DNA of 64,000 nucleotides from Pandoraea oxalativorans. GTDB taxonomy: Bacteria; Pseudomonadota; Gammaproteobacteria; Burkholderiales; Burkholderiaceae. Position 1 is the first letter of the stretch. Each line of letters starts with the position of its first letter. Below the pieces are notes generated by a model. The model did no database searches. It was not told where the DNA came from and worked only from the letters and a program-made list of their open reading frames with translations. The stretch covers positions 248,001 through 312,000 of the forward strand of contig NZ_CP011518.2 in assembly GCF_000972785.3 (NCBI RefSeq), given 5' to 3'. Positions 48,150 through 59,077 of the stretch are shown in pieces. Made by a program: the position numbers and the translations under genes.

Positions 48150-49133
48150 AAGTTCAAATGTCGTGTTTGCGCTAAATTGAAATGTCGTGTTTGAAGGTTC
48201 AAGCTGGTGGCCGACATTGCTTGAGGAGCGCCGGCCATGAACGCATCTGGGACGATCACCATGTCGATGACCGAGCTGGATCGTCTGAGGACCGTACAGG
48301 CAGTCATCGAGGGGCGCTTGAAGGCGGTCGCCGCCGCGCAACGTTTAGAGGTAACGGATCTGCAGATACGCCGGTTATTGGAGCGATATCGACTACACGG
48401 GCCGGCGGGCCTGGTTTCGCGTCGGTATGGACGTCCGAGCAACAACCGGCTTCCCGCGTTGCGCGAGGCGGCTGCGTTGGCCATCATTCGTGAGAACTAT
48501 GCGGACTTTGGGCCGACGCTGGCGTGTGAGAAATTGCGCGAAGTTCACGGTCTGTCGCTGGCCAAAGAGACCGTGCGAAAGCTAATGATCGCCGGTGGGC
48601 TCTGGCTGCCACGTGCGCAGCGTCCGCCGAAGATTTATCAGCCCCGCAATCGCCGCGCGTGCTTGGGCGAGCTGATCCAGATTGACGGCAGCGACCACCG
48701 GTGGTTCGAGAATCGAGCGCTGGCGTGTACGGCATTGGTCTACGTCGACGACGCGACCAGCCGGATCATGGAAATACGCTTCGTGGCGTCGGAATCGACG
48801 TTTAGCCACTTTGAGGCAACCCGCGCTTACCTGGAGCGTCACGGCAAGCCCGTGGCGTTTTACAGCGACAAGGCATCGGTTTTCCGTGTCAACAGGAAAG
48901 CCGCCGTAGGCGGCGACGGCCACACGCAGTTCGCGCGGGCGCTATTTGAACTCAACATCGAAGGAATCTGTGCGAACAGCAGTCAGGCCAAGGGACGTGT
49001 CGAGCGTACGAACAGGACGTTACAGGACCGACTCGTCAAGGAGATGAGGCTGCGCGGGATCAGCACGATGGAGGCGGCCAACACCTTCATGCCGGACTTC
49101 ATTGCGGACTACAACGTCCGGTTTCACGCTTCC
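48150..49133 (+). mobile_element. Truncated ISNCY-type element
   Basis: The left end carries two direct repeats AAATGTCGTGTTTG (48156-48169 and 48180-48193) before the transposase gene. The right end is missing; unrelated sequence starts near 49134. Confidence 0.72.
48237..49133 (+). pseudogene. ISNCY-type transposase, C-terminally truncated
   Basis: About 299 codons remain: an N-terminal HTH (QAVIEGRLKAVAAAQRLEVT), then the DDE core with IQIDGSDHRWFENR, VAFYSDKASVFRVN and ANSSQAKGRVERTNRTLQDR. The three acidic residues are present, but the usual C-terminal part is replaced by foreign sequence. Confidence 0.85.
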
Positions 49134-49330
49134 AGAACTGAAGTGGCGCAAGTTCGTGATTTCTGACTTTCAATACCGCATAGCGGGTATCAACCCGGCG
49201 ACTGGACTCGCAGAGATCGGTGGAAAATTCCATGAAGGAATGTGGCAGGCCGATCTGTACACGAATGACGTTGCTGAGCGAGATAATCCGACCTCGATCA
49301 AACAGGTGGAAGCCGAGGTTGAGAAGCAAA
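49134..49330 (+). pseudogene. Orphan gene fragment between two IS ends
   Basis: An open stretch encodes LKWRKFVISDFQYRIAGINP, then ATGLAEIGGKFHEGMWQADL and on to QVEAEVEKQ. It has protein-like composition but no start codon and no family I recognise. It is cut on one side by ISNCY and on the other by IS66-C. Confidence 0.4.
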
Positions 49331-49385
49331 GTAAGCACTCGATGTGTACCGTAGATCGGGTTGTTGACGCGCCGGTAAATGGCGG

Positions 49386-50790
49386 TTAGCGAATGGGCTC
49401 GATCTTGGCGGTGTCAGGCAGTTGCTGCGCCACATTCCATGGCAGCAACTCGTCGATCCGATTGGCCGGATGATCGGCAATGCGCTCGAGCACGTGGGCG
49501 AGGTAGGCTTCCGGGTTGATGCCGTTCAAGCGTGCCGTACCGATGAGGCTGTACATCGCCGCAGCACGCTCACCGCCCGAATCAGCGCCAGCAAACAGAT
49601 AATTGCGGCGGCCAATCGCCACGCCGCGCAGCGCACGCTCGGCAATCAGATTGTCGATCTCCGCTTGCCCGTCCTCGCAGTAATAGGCGAGTGCAGGCCA
49701 GCGGTTCAGAGAATACTGAATCGCTTTGGTCGTGTCGGATTTGGCCGAGAGCATGGGCAATACCGACTCGTACCATTGTCGCAGTGCCTCGAGTCGCGGT
49801 ACCGCCCGAGTTTGGCGCACCTGCCGTCGTTCATCAGGCGGTTTACCCCGGATTTCGGCTTCTATGCGATATAGCTCGCCGATGCGGTGCAGCGCTTCTT
49901 CTGTAATGGCGCTGGGGCGTACCGCATGCAGGTCGTAGATCTTGCGTCGCGCGTGCGCCATGCACGCCGCTTCGCGGATGCTGCCGTCCTCAAAGAGCGG
50001 CGCGTAACCGGCAAACGCATCGGCTTGCAGCACCCCGCTAAAGCTTGCCAGATGTCGCTGTGGGTGCTCACCACGCCGATCCGACGTGTAGGCAAACCAC
50101 ACCGCGGGCGCCTCATCCGAGCCGCACGGCCGGTCGTCACGCACGTACACCCAGAGCCTGCCGGTCTTGGTGCTGCCTCGCCCGGGCTCTAACACCGGTA
50201 ATGGTGTGTCATCGCCGTGGACCTTGGTGCCGCCCAGCGCGTAGGCTCGCACGGCGTCTACCAGTGGATCGAGCAACCAGCAAACACGCCCCAGCCAATG
50301 CCCCATCTGCCCGGCCTCGAGTTCCACGCCGTCACGGGCATAGATTGCCTGCTGGCGGTACAGCGGTTGGTGGTCGAGGAATTTGCTGGTGATAATGTGT
50401 GCGAGCAGATTGGGGCCGGCCACGCCACGCTCAATCGGGCGACTCGGTGCCGGCTGCTGCACAATCGTGTCGCAGCACGCACAAGCGAGCTTGGGGCGGC
50501 GGTGGCGAATCACACGGAAGTGCGCTCGCACGTATTCGAGCTGCTCCGAGACGTCTTCGCCCAGCGGCTTGAGGTCGCCACCGCAGGCCGGGCAATCGTC
50601 TGCCTCGGGTAGGTAGACGCGCACTTCGCGCTCGAGGTGCTCCGGCAGCGCCTGGCGCTCGACTCGGACTTTTGCCTGGGACTTGATCGGCGTGGCCGCC
50701 TCGGTGGCACCTTCGTCGGCCTGCAGATCTTCCAGGCGCAGCTCAAGCTGTTCGATCTGACGCGCCAGTTTCTCCGACTTTCGTCCAAAC
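49386..50790 (-). pseudogene. tnpC: IS66-C transposase TnpC, main part
   Basis: About 467 codons from FGRKSEKLARQ to the C-terminus KIEPIR. It includes the zinc-finger-like CPACGGDLK, GDDTPLPVLEPG and the DDE region. It is nearly identical to TnpC of IS66-A. The N-terminal piece lies across the nest at 59078-59204. Confidence 0.9.
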
Positions 50791-50820
50791 GTAAGCGTCA
50801 CTCTAAGGCCGTCTTGACGA

Positions 50821-51417
50821 TCAGAGCTTGACCTCTGAGAGCCGCTGATTCGTCAGCACGAGATCGAAAGCGGCGGGATCGAAGCTGCCGCCACACCTCT
50901 CGAGGAAGTGGTCGTGTTCCTCGTGCGTCGGATCGGTGATCGCTTCGAGGAAGTCGGCATATCCTGGAACTCCACCGACGTCTTCCGGTGGACACGCATT
51001 CTGCCCGTCCAGGCACAGCGGCCGGCGCATGTCTGGATCAGGCGTCAGCGCCTTCTCGACCTTGATCCGATGCTGCCAGTTGTCCCCGTAATCGTAGACG
51101 TAGGTGAATGACTTCAACCCGCCCAGCGCCTTCGCCAGCGTGACCCGTGCTTCATTGAGCATTGGCGGATCGCTCTCGAACCCGAAGTCGTCCGGTTCAC
51201 CATAGTTGGTTTCGCCGAAGACGAATTCGTGCAGGTGCCCGCCCTCCCAGCCCATGGCCAGCAGTAGCACGACATGCAGCTTGCCCAGCCGGATCGAACC
51301 GGGAACGATGATTCGGCGCCAAATCGCAGGCTTGATGTACTTCAGCTCAACGCGCAGTACGTAATCGGGCACTGGCGCCTTGACTCGGCGCACAGCAGGT
51401 CTGAGGGGGTGGACCAT
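50821..51417 (-). CDS. pRiA4b ORF-3-like passenger protein
   Basis: This 198-aa protein matches the plasmid pRiA4b ORF-3 family (YVLRVELKYIKPAIWRRIIVP, FTYVYDYGDNWQHRIKVEK, CPPEDVGGVPGYADFLEAI). Its function is unknown; it often travels with IS66 elements and plasmids. The start at 51417 lies 12 nt after the tnpC stop. It is the last gene of IS66-B and looks intact. Confidence 0.88.
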   Translation of the reverse strand: MVHPLRPAVRRVKAPVPDYVLRVELKYIKPAIWRRIIVPGSIRLGKLHVVLLLAMGWEGGHLHEFVFGETNYGEPDDFGFESDPPMLNEARVTLAKALGGLKSFTYVYDYGDNWQHRIKVEKALTPDPDMRRPLCLDGQNACPPEDVGGVPGYADFLEAITDPTHEEHDHFLERCGGSFDPAAFDLVLTNQRLSEVKL

Positions 51418-51428
51418 CGGATTGATTC

Positions 51429-51657
51429 TCAGGCGGCGTGCTGCTCGACGTGTTCGGCTGACATCAGGCTCCACGGCAGCAACTCGTCGATGCGGTTGAT
51501 GGGATGATCGGCGATGCGCTCAAACACCGTGCGCAGGTACGCAAACGGATCGAAGCCGTTCAGGCGTGCAGTACCGATCAGGCTGTAGATCACCGCCGCG
51601 CTTTCGCCGCCGCCGTCTGAGCCTGCGAACAGATAATTGCGCCTGCCGAGGACCAGC
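51429..51657 (-). pseudogene. tnpC: IS66-B TnpC, C-terminal part
   Basis: It encodes LVLGRRNYLFAGSDGGGESA, then RIADHPINRIDELLPWSL. It continues the frame that breaks at 56855; the GGACCAGC duplication marks the join. Confidence 0.9.
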
Positions 51658-51801
51658 GTAAAGGCTCGAGGAGTACCGTCTTGATGGGAGGCGAGTCTGT
51701 GGGTACTTTTGCGTCCACCAAATGAAATGGTGGGCGCAAAAGTGGACAAGGTTTTGAGTGTGGCTGTGGAAGCGGTACCTTACCGACGAGCGAATTTCTC
51801 A

Positions 51802-52185
51802 ATGGAGTTCAAGCGCGCAACGGTTGAGGCAACGTTAAGGCCAGGTGCGTCGGTTGCTTTGACGGCGCGCAAGGCAGGCATCAACGCCAACTTGTTATTC
51901 AAATGGCGCCGGCATTATCTGGCTGGCGCTTACGGTGATGTCACGCCTGAGCTTGTTACTCGCCAGAGTTCTGCGGCTTCGGTGACCGAGTTTGTTCCCG
52001 TGACGATCACGAAGGCTCTCGTTGGTATCCCCACGCCGTCGGCAGACCAAGCAGTCCCGACCTCACGATGTTCATTGCGGCACGAGGGGAAGATCGAGTT
52101 GGTGATGCGTGGCGGCACAATGCGCTTCGATGGTCCGCTGAGTTTGGAGTTACTGCGCGAGTTGATCTCGGAGCTACGCACATGA
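51802..52185 (+). CDS. tnpA: IS66 accessory protein TnpA
   Basis: This 127-aa protein has the IS66 OrfA HTH ([20 protein letters not shown], then [13 protein letters not shown]). It is needed with TnpB for IS66 transposition. Its stop overlaps the tnpB start (ATGA). Confidence 0.88.
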   Translation: MEFKRATVEATLRPGASVALTARKAGINANLLFKWRRHYLAGAYGDVTPELVTRQSSAASVTEFVPVTITKALVGIPTPSADQAVPTSRCSLRHEGKIELVMRGGTMRFDGPLSLELLRELISELRT

Positions 52186-52529
52186 TCGGGTTGCCCTCGA
52201 ACACGCGGGTGTGGATTGCCGCTGGCGTCACGGATATGCGCTGCGGCTTTAATAGCCTGGCAGCCAAGGTCGAGTTGGTGCTGCAAAAGGACCCGTTCTC
52301 GGGGCACATCTTTCTGTTTCGTGGCCGGCGCGGTGATCTGCTCAAGGCCCTGTACTGGAGCGATGGCGGGCTGTGCCTGCTGGCCAAGCGGCTGGAGAAG
52401 GGGCGATTCGCGTGGCCACGGGCCGATGGTGGTGTCGTGGCACTCACCACTGCGCAGCTCTCACTCTTGCTTGAAGGGTTCGATTGGCGCGAGCCCATCG
52501 ACGCGGCTCGCCCACGCAGTGCGAGATAA
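52182..52529 (+). CDS. tnpB: IS66 accessory protein TnpB
   Basis: This 115-aa IS66 Orf2 protein has the hallmark [35 protein letters not shown] and a C-terminal [11 protein letters not shown]. It is full length. Confidence 0.95.
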   Translation: MIGLPSNTRVWIAAGVTDMRCGFNSLAAKVELVLQKDPFSGHIFLFRGRRGDLLKALYWSDGGLCLLAKRLEKGRFAWPRADGGVVALTTAQLSLLLEGFDWREPIDAARPRSAR

Positions 52530-52587
52530 CGTATTTTTTGGGAGATATCCGATAGGCAACGGGTGCTCTGGGCGATAGGCTTACGTC

Positions 52588-53654
52588 ATGAGCTTCTCCC
52601 GCGCCAATCTGCCTGACGACATCGATGCCCTCAAGGCGTTGGTGTTGGCTAGCCAGCAGGTTTTGCACGAACGCGAAACACAGCTCGCCGAGCTGCAGAC
52701 GCGCCTCACATCGCGCGAGCAAGAGATTGCGCATTTGAAGCTGCTCATCGACAAACTCAAGCGTATGCAGTTTGGACGAAAGTCGGAGAAACTGGCGCGT
52801 CAGATCGAACAGCTTGAGCTGCGCCTGGAAGATCTGCAGGCCGACGAAGGTGCCACCGAGGCGGCCACGCCGATCAAGTCCCAGGCAAAAGTCCGAGTCG
52901 AGCGCCAGGCGCTGCCGGAGCACCTCGAGCGCGAAGTGCGCGTCTACCTACCCGAGGCAGACGATTGCCCGGCCTGCGGTGGTAACCTCAAGCCGCTGGG
53001 CGAAGACGTCTCGGAGCAGCTCGAATACGTGCGAGCGCACTTCCGTGTGATTCGCCACCGCCGCCCCAAGCTCGCTTGTGCGTGCTGCGACACGATTGTG
53101 CAGCAGCCGGCACCGAGTCGCCCGATTGAGCGTGGCGTGGCTGGCCCCAACCTGCTCGCACACATTATCACCAGCAAATTCCTGGACCATTTGCCGCTGT
53201 ACCGCCAGCAGGCGATCTATGCCCGTGATGGCGTGGAACTCGAGGCCGGGCAGATGGGGCATTGGCTGGGGCGTGTTTGCTGGTTGGTCGATCCACTGGT
53301 AGACGCCGTGCGAGCCTACGCGCTGGGCGGCACCAAGGTCCACGGCGATGACACACCATTACCGGTGTTAGAGCCCGGGCGAGGCAGCACCAAGACCGGC
53401 AGGCTCTGGGTGTACGTGCGTGACGACCGGCCGTGCGGCTCGGATGAGGCGCCCGCGGTGTGGTTTGCCTACACGCCGGATCGGCGTGGTGAGCACCCAC
53501 AGCGACATCTGGCAAGCTTTAGCGGGGTGCTGCAAGCCGATGCGTTTGCTGGCTACGCGCCACTTTATGAAAACGACAGCATCCGCGAAGCGGCGTGCAT
53601 GGCGCACGCGCGACGCAAGATCTACGACCTGCATGCGGTACGCCCCAGCGCCAT
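52588..53654 (+). pseudogene. tnpC: IS66-A TnpC, N-terminal part
   Basis: It begins MSFSRANLPDDIDALKALVL with the N-terminal leucine-zipper region and runs to VRPSAI at the IS21 insertion. The frame resumes at 56275. Confidence 0.92.
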
Positions 53655-53739
53655 TGTCACGGATCGGCGTAATGACGCCGGGGATGATCGCCGTAATGGC
53701 GCCAGTTTGAAGTGAGGTAAAACGCGGATTCGAACGGAC

Positions 53740-54528
53740 TCAAGAATGCGGTTTTTTTGTTGATTTCGCAAGCCGCGTCTGATCGAGGTCAGGCATTGGC
53801 CTAGGCGTTCGAAAGCTGTCACCATCGAGCACGATACGATAGGCGCCGTGTCGCAGGCGATCGAGTGTGGCGGCGCCGAGGATGCGGTTGCCGGCAAACG
53901 CATCGCCCCATTCGCTGAAGTCGAGGTTACTGGTCAGGATCGTCGCAGCAGTCTCGTACCTTTCCGCGATCAGGTCGTGGAAGTCTTCATCTTGCGGCGA
54001 GCGCAGCGGCTTGAGCGCGAAGTCGTCGACGATGAGAACTGGTACGCTGACAAGCTGTTTCAGTTTGCGCTCATAGGTACCGGTCGCGCGCGCTGCCTGC
54101 AGACTGTTCAATAGCCTGGTCTGCGTGGCGAACACGACATCGCGTCCTTGCCGGGCGGCGCAATTGCCCAGTGCCTGGGCCAGGTGTGACTTGCCAGTAC
54201 CTGTTGGCCCGGCAATGAGAATCGCGACCTTCTCATCGATATAACGGCCGGTAGCAAGGTCGTGAATATGGGTCCGATTCAGGTTTGGCAGCCGGTCGAA
54301 GTCGAACGTTTCAAGGGTCTTGCCCATTGCGAAGCCAGCGCGGGCCAAGCGGGTGCGCAGCTTCTTCTGGTCGCGCCGGGCGACTTCGTCATGCAGCAGC
54401 ATGGCGAGGAACTCCGTATACGCGAGCTGGCCGTCAATGGCCTGCCGGTTGCGCTGCTCAAGAGAATCGAGCACGCCGGACAGGCGCAACTGCTTGAGGG
54501 CTGTGTTCAGTTCAGGACTGGGGTTCAT
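53740..54528 (-). CDS. istB: IS21 ATPase IstB
   Basis: This 262-aa AAA+ target-selection ATPase has a Walker A AGPTGTGKSHLA and a Walker B VPVLIVDDFAL. It recruits the transposase IstA to target DNA. It starts 6 nt after the istA stop. Confidence 0.96.
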   Translation of the reverse strand: MNPSPELNTALKQLRLSGVLDSLEQRNRQAIDGQLAYTEFLAMLLHDEVARRDQKKLRTRLARAGFAMGKTLETFDFDRLPNLNRTHIHDLATGRYIDEKVAILIAGPTGTGKSHLAQALGNCAARQGRDVVFATQTRLLNSLQAARATGTYERKLKQLVSVPVLIVDDFALKPLRSPQDEDFHDLIAERYETAATILTSNLDFSEWGDAFAGNRILGAATLDRLRHGAYRIVLDGDSFRTPRPMPDLDQTRLAKSTKKPHS

Positions 54529-54534
54529 GGGTGT

Positions 54535-56073
54535 TTAGTGGATCAGCAGGGATTGGAGATTGCGACCGAAGCGGCCGCCGTTGACGTAGGTATCGGTGAG
54601 CGTTTGCGGGGACGCTGCGATGGGCTCGCTTTCCAGACCTTTGTCCAGAATCGTCTTGACCGTTCGCCATCTGGGACTAGCATGGGCCAACGCCCGTTCG
54701 CATGCGGCATCCAGCCGCGCGTCACCCACCTTGCCACGAAGTCGGACAATCCCCTGCGCACCGCGCAGGTTGACAAGCACCTCATCGTTGAAGAGCGTCA
54801 GAATCAGCGCGTGGCAGGCAGGACCGATTTCTTTGGCCCGCGCCAGACACCATTGCGGATCGTGTTCGAGCCACGCCTGCGCTGCCGGGGGCTGATGATC
54901 GCGGACGGTAGAGCGTGCGCCTGGCTTGCGCAGCCGGGGATGGGTGGCCACGAGTTCGTGCTGATGGAACAGCTGCACGACCGTGTCTGTCGCCTTCACC
55001 CACAGCGTCTTGCCGACCAGGGCGAACGGCACCGAGTAAAGCGCCTTGTGATGCTGGATGTGAGCGTCACGATGAACGGTCACCGTGGACCATGCGGCGA
55101 GCACGGGCGGTACATCGGGCAGCGCCGTCAATAGCGGCTTCTCGATGGCGAAGCGCGCCAGCGGCTGTTCGCGTGTCGTGCCGTGCTCACGAACGCTGGC
55201 TTCCTGCATGATCCATTTGCGCAGTTGCCGATTGGCATCCGGCAGATCACGAAACGCGCGCAGCGGCATGAAGGACTTCTTGACGTATTTGACTCCCGAT
55301 TCAACGACGCCCTTCTTCTGCGGGTCGTGCGGGGGACAGGCATCGATCCTGAAGCCATATCCTTCAGCGAGGCCCGCGTAGGAACGCTGGACCTCGGGGT
55401 CGTACGTGCATGCCCTGATGATCGCGCACTTCGCGTTGTCGATAATGATTCGCCCGGGACAGCCGCCGAACCACTCGAAGGCGCGCCGGTGACAGGCCAG
55501 CCACGTCTCGACGGTCTGATCGAACACGAGTTCGACATACTGATGACGCGACCAGCATAGCGTCATGACGAAGAACCACGTCTTGAGCGTGCGACCTGAT
55601 TCGTGGATGAGCGCGGGACCGGCGCCGAAATCAACCTGCGCGGCATCGGCCGGCGGGAAGTCCAGAATCGTCGTCGCGGTGACACTGCGTTCGGCCTCCA
55701 GATGCTTGAGGAAGCGACGCACAGCCGAGTAGCTGCCGGTGTAGCCATGGTTACGTTTGAGTGCACTGTGAATCGTCGTGCCCTGCACGTCAGCTCCGAA
55801 CCAGTTGCTGATCTGCTCGCGAAAGGGCTCGAGCGTCGACACGCAGGTGCTGGGCAGGTGTGGCGTGCGGCCGAACTGGCCGGCGATCACGCTGTCTTGC
55901 GGCAGCGGCCGCGACGGATCGAGCCAGCCGAGCTCTTGCGCGGTGCGCCTTACGGCGGTGAGCTTCTTGCGGCCCATAAGCCCGGCGCGCGCTATGTCGC
56001 GGTCGGAATCGCCTTGCCGCATGCGGACAAGGACTTGGCGGTACTCAAACAATTCGAACCTCCGGTTGGCCAT
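54535..56073 (-). CDS. istA: IS21 transposase IstA
   Basis: This 512-aa DDE transposase has an N-terminal HTH (VLVRMRQGDSDRDIARAGLM), then the catalytic core with AAQVDFGAGPALIHESGRTL, IIIDNAKCAI and KKGVVESGVKYVKKSF. The start at 56073 (MANRRFELFEYRQ) is chosen over the longer open frame. Confidence 0.95.
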   Translation of the reverse strand: MANRRFELFEYRQVLVRMRQGDSDRDIARAGLMGRKKLTAVRRTAQELGWLDPSRPLPQDSVIAGQFGRTPHLPSTCVSTLEPFREQISNWFGADVQGTTIHSALKRNHGYTGSYSAVRRFLKHLEAERSVTATTILDFPPADAAQVDFGAGPALIHESGRTLKTWFFVMTLCWSRHQYVELVFDQTVETWLACHRRAFEWFGGCPGRIIIDNAKCAIIRACTYDPEVQRSYAGLAEGYGFRIDACPPHDPQKKGVVESGVKYVKKSFMPLRAFRDLPDANRQLRKWIMQEASVREHGTTREQPLARFAIEKPLLTALPDVPPVLAAWSTVTVHRDAHIQHHKALYSVPFALVGKTLWVKATDTVVQLFHQHELVATHPRLRKPGARSTVRDHQPPAAQAWLEHDPQWCLARAKEIGPACHALILTLFNDEVLVNLRGAQGIVRLRGKVGDARLDAACERALAHASPRWRTVKTILDKGLESEPIAASPQTLTDTYVNGGRFGRNLQSLLIH

Positions 56074-56274
56074 GGGCGCTCCGCTCAGAAAAGAGCGAAG
56101 CGTACCCAGTTGGGAAAGTTCGAACCGCGTTTCACTGCACGACGCAGGTGGCGCCAATACGCCGATCATTACGTGGCACCATTACGGCGATCCTCGACTG
56201 GCGCCTTTACGCCGATCCTGCGCTGGCGCCTATGCGCCGATCATCAATTGGCTCCTATACGGCGATCCGTGACA

Positions 56275-56799
56275 GCCATTACAGAAGAAGCGCTGCACCG
56301 CATCGGCGAGCTATATCGCATAGAAGCCGAAATCCGGGGTAAACCGCCTGATGAACGACGGCAGGTGCGCCAAACTCGGGCGGTACCGCGACTCGAGGCA
56401 CTGCGACAATGGTACGAGTCGGTATTGCCCATGCTCTCGGCCAAATCCGACACGACCAAAGCGATTCAGTATTCTCTGAACCGCTGGCCTGCACTCGCCT
56501 ATTACTGCGAGGACGGGCAAGCGGAGATCGACAATCTGATTGCCGAGCGTGCGCTGCGCGGCGTGGCGATTGGCCGCCGCAATTATCTGTTTGCTGGCGC
56601 TGATTCGGGCGGTGAGCGTGCTGCGGCGATGTACAGCCTCATCGGTACGGCACGCTTGAACGGCATCAACCCGGAAGCCTACCTCGCCCACGTGCTCGAG
56701 CGCATTGCCGATCATCCGGCCAATCGGATCGACGAGTTGCTGCCATGGAATGTGGCGCAGCAACTGCCTGACACCGCCAAGATCGAGCCCATTCGCTAA
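56275..56799 (+). pseudogene. tnpC: IS66-A TnpC, C-terminal part
   Basis: It resumes AITEEALHRIGELYRIEAEI and runs to KIEPIR, matching the IS66-C copy. The IS21 insertion separates it from the N-terminal part. Confidence 0.92.
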
Positions 56800-56854
56800 C
56801 CGCCATTTACCGGCGCGTCAACAACCCGATCTACGGTACACATCGAGTGCTTAC

Positions 56855-58178
56855 GGACCAGCGGCCTGATCGCACGCTCCGCCGTATTGTTGTCCACCTC
56901 GACGCGCCCGTCTTCGCAATAGTGTGTGAGTGCGTGCCAGTGCCCCAGCGAGTATCTGATCGCCTTGGCCAACCCCGACTTCGTCGAGACCTGTGAGAGC
57001 GAGTGTTCGAGCCAAGCCTTCAGCTCGGTGAGCAACGGTGCCGAGCGTTGCTGACGCGCAGACAGGCGCACGTCCGGCGTCTGGCCGCGAACCTCGCGTT
57101 CAACAACATATAGCGCCCCGATGCGGCGCAGTGCTTCTTCGGCAATCGGTGAGCTGTCCAGCTTGTACAGGTCGTAGAACTTGCGCCGCGCATGCGCCCA
57201 GCATCCGGCCTCGATGACCGTGCCGTCACGATACAGGGCGTCATACCCGCTGAAGGCATCTGCCTGCAGGATTCCCGCGTAGCCCGCCAGATGTTCCCGA
57301 GGTCGCTCCCCTTTGCGGTCGGGTGAGTACCTGTACCAGACTGCTGGTGGCGCACGGCTTCCTGCCGGGCGGTCATCGCGCACATAGGTCCACAGGCGCG
57401 CCGTGCGTGTCTTGCCACGCCCCGGCTCCAGCACAGGCATGGGCGTGTCGTCGGTATGGATCTTGTCTGCATCGCGCACGTAACGACCAAGTGCATCGGA
57501 CAGCGGTTGCAGCAGCGCAGCTGCTTCACGCACCCACGAAGCCAGTGTTGCCCGATCCAGTTCGATGCCCGCGCGTCGATAGATGCCGGCCTGCCGGTAG
57601 AGCGGCGTATGGTCAGCGTACTTCGCGACGACGACCTGTGCGAGCAGCCCCGCACCCGCCATCGAGCGTGCTATCGGCCGCGAAGGTGCCGGCTCCTGCA
57701 CGACTGCGGCACAGCGCGGGCAGCTCAGCTTCGGACGGACGTGACGCAGTACCTTGAAGTAGCCGGGCACATAGTCGAGCACCTCCGAGACGTCCTCGCC
57801 GAGTGCTCGCATCTGTTTGCCGCACTCCGGGCATCCGCAGTTTGACGGCGCATGCACAACCGTTTCGCGAGGAAGATGGGCAGGGAAGTGCCGCGACTTG
57901 CGGCGCAGCGGGACAACGTTCGTTGTGGCTGATGTATCAGCAGCCGTATCAGCATCGGGCACCTTCGACGTCGCGGTCATGGCCGATTCAGCAGCGGGCA
58001 GTTCACCGAGCGCGAGCTGCAACTGGTCCATCAGTTCGGTCATGCGCTCCGATGACCGCCCATACTGCCAACGCTTGAGTCGCGAGATCTCGGCCAGCAA
58101 CTGTGCGATGGTCTCGTCGCGCGAAGCAACGATTCGCTTGAGTGCGGGGATGTCATCGGGCAGATGGCTAGCTGGCAT
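56855..58178 (-). pseudogene. tnpC: IS66-B TnpC, N-terminal and central part
   Basis: About 441 codons from MPASHLPDDIPALKRIVASR to RAIRPLV, where IS66-A inserted. It has the CPECGKQMRALGEDVSEVLD zinc-finger region and DDTPMPVLEPG. The C-terminus lies at 51429-51657. Confidence 0.92.
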
Positions 58179-58229
58179 GCGTGCCAGTGTAAATGAAGCC
58201 CACGGGTTTGTGGACCCTCGCTTCCCCCT

Positions 58230-58577
58230 TTACGCCGCGTGCGTCGGCTGCCACGTCCGCTCGGGATGCCGCCAATCAATCCCCTCGAGCAGCATCGACA
58301 GTTGGGCGGCAGATAGATGGACCGTTCCTGAATCCGCTTGTGGCCACACGAAGCGTCCGCGCTCGAGTCGTTTCGCGTACAGGTTCATGCCGTCGCCGCT
58401 CCACCATAAAATCTTGATGAGGTCACCGCGACGCCCGCGAAACAGGAAGATGTGCCCCGAGAAGGGGTCACGTCCGAGTGCTGACTGCACCAGTGCGGCA
58501 AGCCCATCCATGCCACGGCGCATATCGGTAATGCCCGCTGCCAGCCAAACGCGGGTACCGCTTGGCGGCGCAATCAT
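58230..58577 (-). CDS. tnpB: IS66-B accessory protein TnpB
   Basis: This 115-aa IS66 Orf2 protein has GITDMRRGMDGLAALVQSAL and [20 protein letters not shown]. Its start overlaps the tnpA stop (ATGA). It is intact. Confidence 0.95.
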   Translation of the reverse strand: MIAPPSGTRVWLAAGITDMRRGMDGLAALVQSALGRDPFSGHIFLFRGRRGDLIKILWWSGDGMNLYAKRLERGRFVWPQADSGTVHLSAAQLSMLLEGIDWRHPERTWQPTHAA

Positions 58578-59008
58578 GCTGGCATCAGGCAGCGCAGCAC
58601 GAGGCGCAACTGCACGGGGTCGACCATGCCCGTGACACGTACACGGGCACCGTTTAGTTCAATTTCGATGCCCGATGCTGCCGGCACGCTCTCGCGATGT
58701 GGCTCGACAGACTGTAGAGCGGGCGACACCGGTTCTGCTCTCTCGCCGCTCGGTGCATCAGGTAGCGCTACGGGCAGCAACACCGCTGTGCTGTGCCCCG
58801 TCCCTTCAAAAAGTCCCGCTCGCAGTTGCCGACGCCACTTGAACACCATATTCGAATTCAGCCCGTGCACCTGCGCGAGCTTGGCCACCGAAATACCCGG
58901 CTCGCATGCCGCGACGGCAACTTGCCGTCGGTACTCTGGTGTGTAATTCGGTCTGCCTTTACGGTTCGAAGGCTTTACATTCCGTGTGTCCAAAGTAGTC
59001 CCCACCAC
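58574..59008 (-). CDS. tnpA: IS66-B accessory protein TnpA
   Basis: This 144-aa IS66 OrfA protein has the HTH YTPEYRRQVAVAACEPGISV, then VHGLNSNMVFKWRRQL. The start may be an internal codon nearer NYTPEYRR. Confidence 0.88.
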   Translation of the reverse strand: MVGTTLDTRNVKPSNRKGRPNYTPEYRRQVAVAACEPGISVAKLAQVHGLNSNMVFKWRRQLRAGLFEGTGHSTAVLLPVALPDAPSGERAEPVSPALQSVEPHRESVPAASGIEIELNGARVRVTGMVDPVQLRLVLRCLMPA

Positions 59009-59077
59009 TTGAAGTAACGGACATCACTTTGGACACCGCAGGAACCTTTGTCCATGCGGCCTTCAAGTCACGCTTAC

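Larger units (their letters stand above)
53655..56274 (-). mobile_element. IS21-family element, innermost of the nest
   Basis: It begins TGTCACGGATCGGCG and ends CGATCCGTGACA, with a 5-bp duplication GCCAT (53650-53654 and 56275-56279). Both ends hold several copies of a CGCCnnTACGCCGATC-type repeat, typical of IS21. The 2620 bp encode istA and istB, both intact. Confidence 0.94.
51658..56854 (+). mobile_element. IS66-A, third level of the nest
   Basis: The ends are GTAAAGGCTCG (51658) and CGAGTGCTTAC (56854), flanked by the 8-bp target duplication GGACCAGC (51650-51657 and 56855-56862). It carries tnpA, tnpB and a tnpC split by IS21. Confidence 0.94.
50791..59077 (-). mobile_element. IS66-B, second level of the nest
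   Basis: The ends are GTAAGCGTCAC (50791) and the complement GTGACTTGAAG... ending CGCTTAC (59077), with the 8-bp duplication GTCCAAAC on both sides. It carries tnpA, tnpB, tnpC and a pRiA4b-type passenger gene. Its tnpC is split by IS66-A. Confidence 0.92.
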
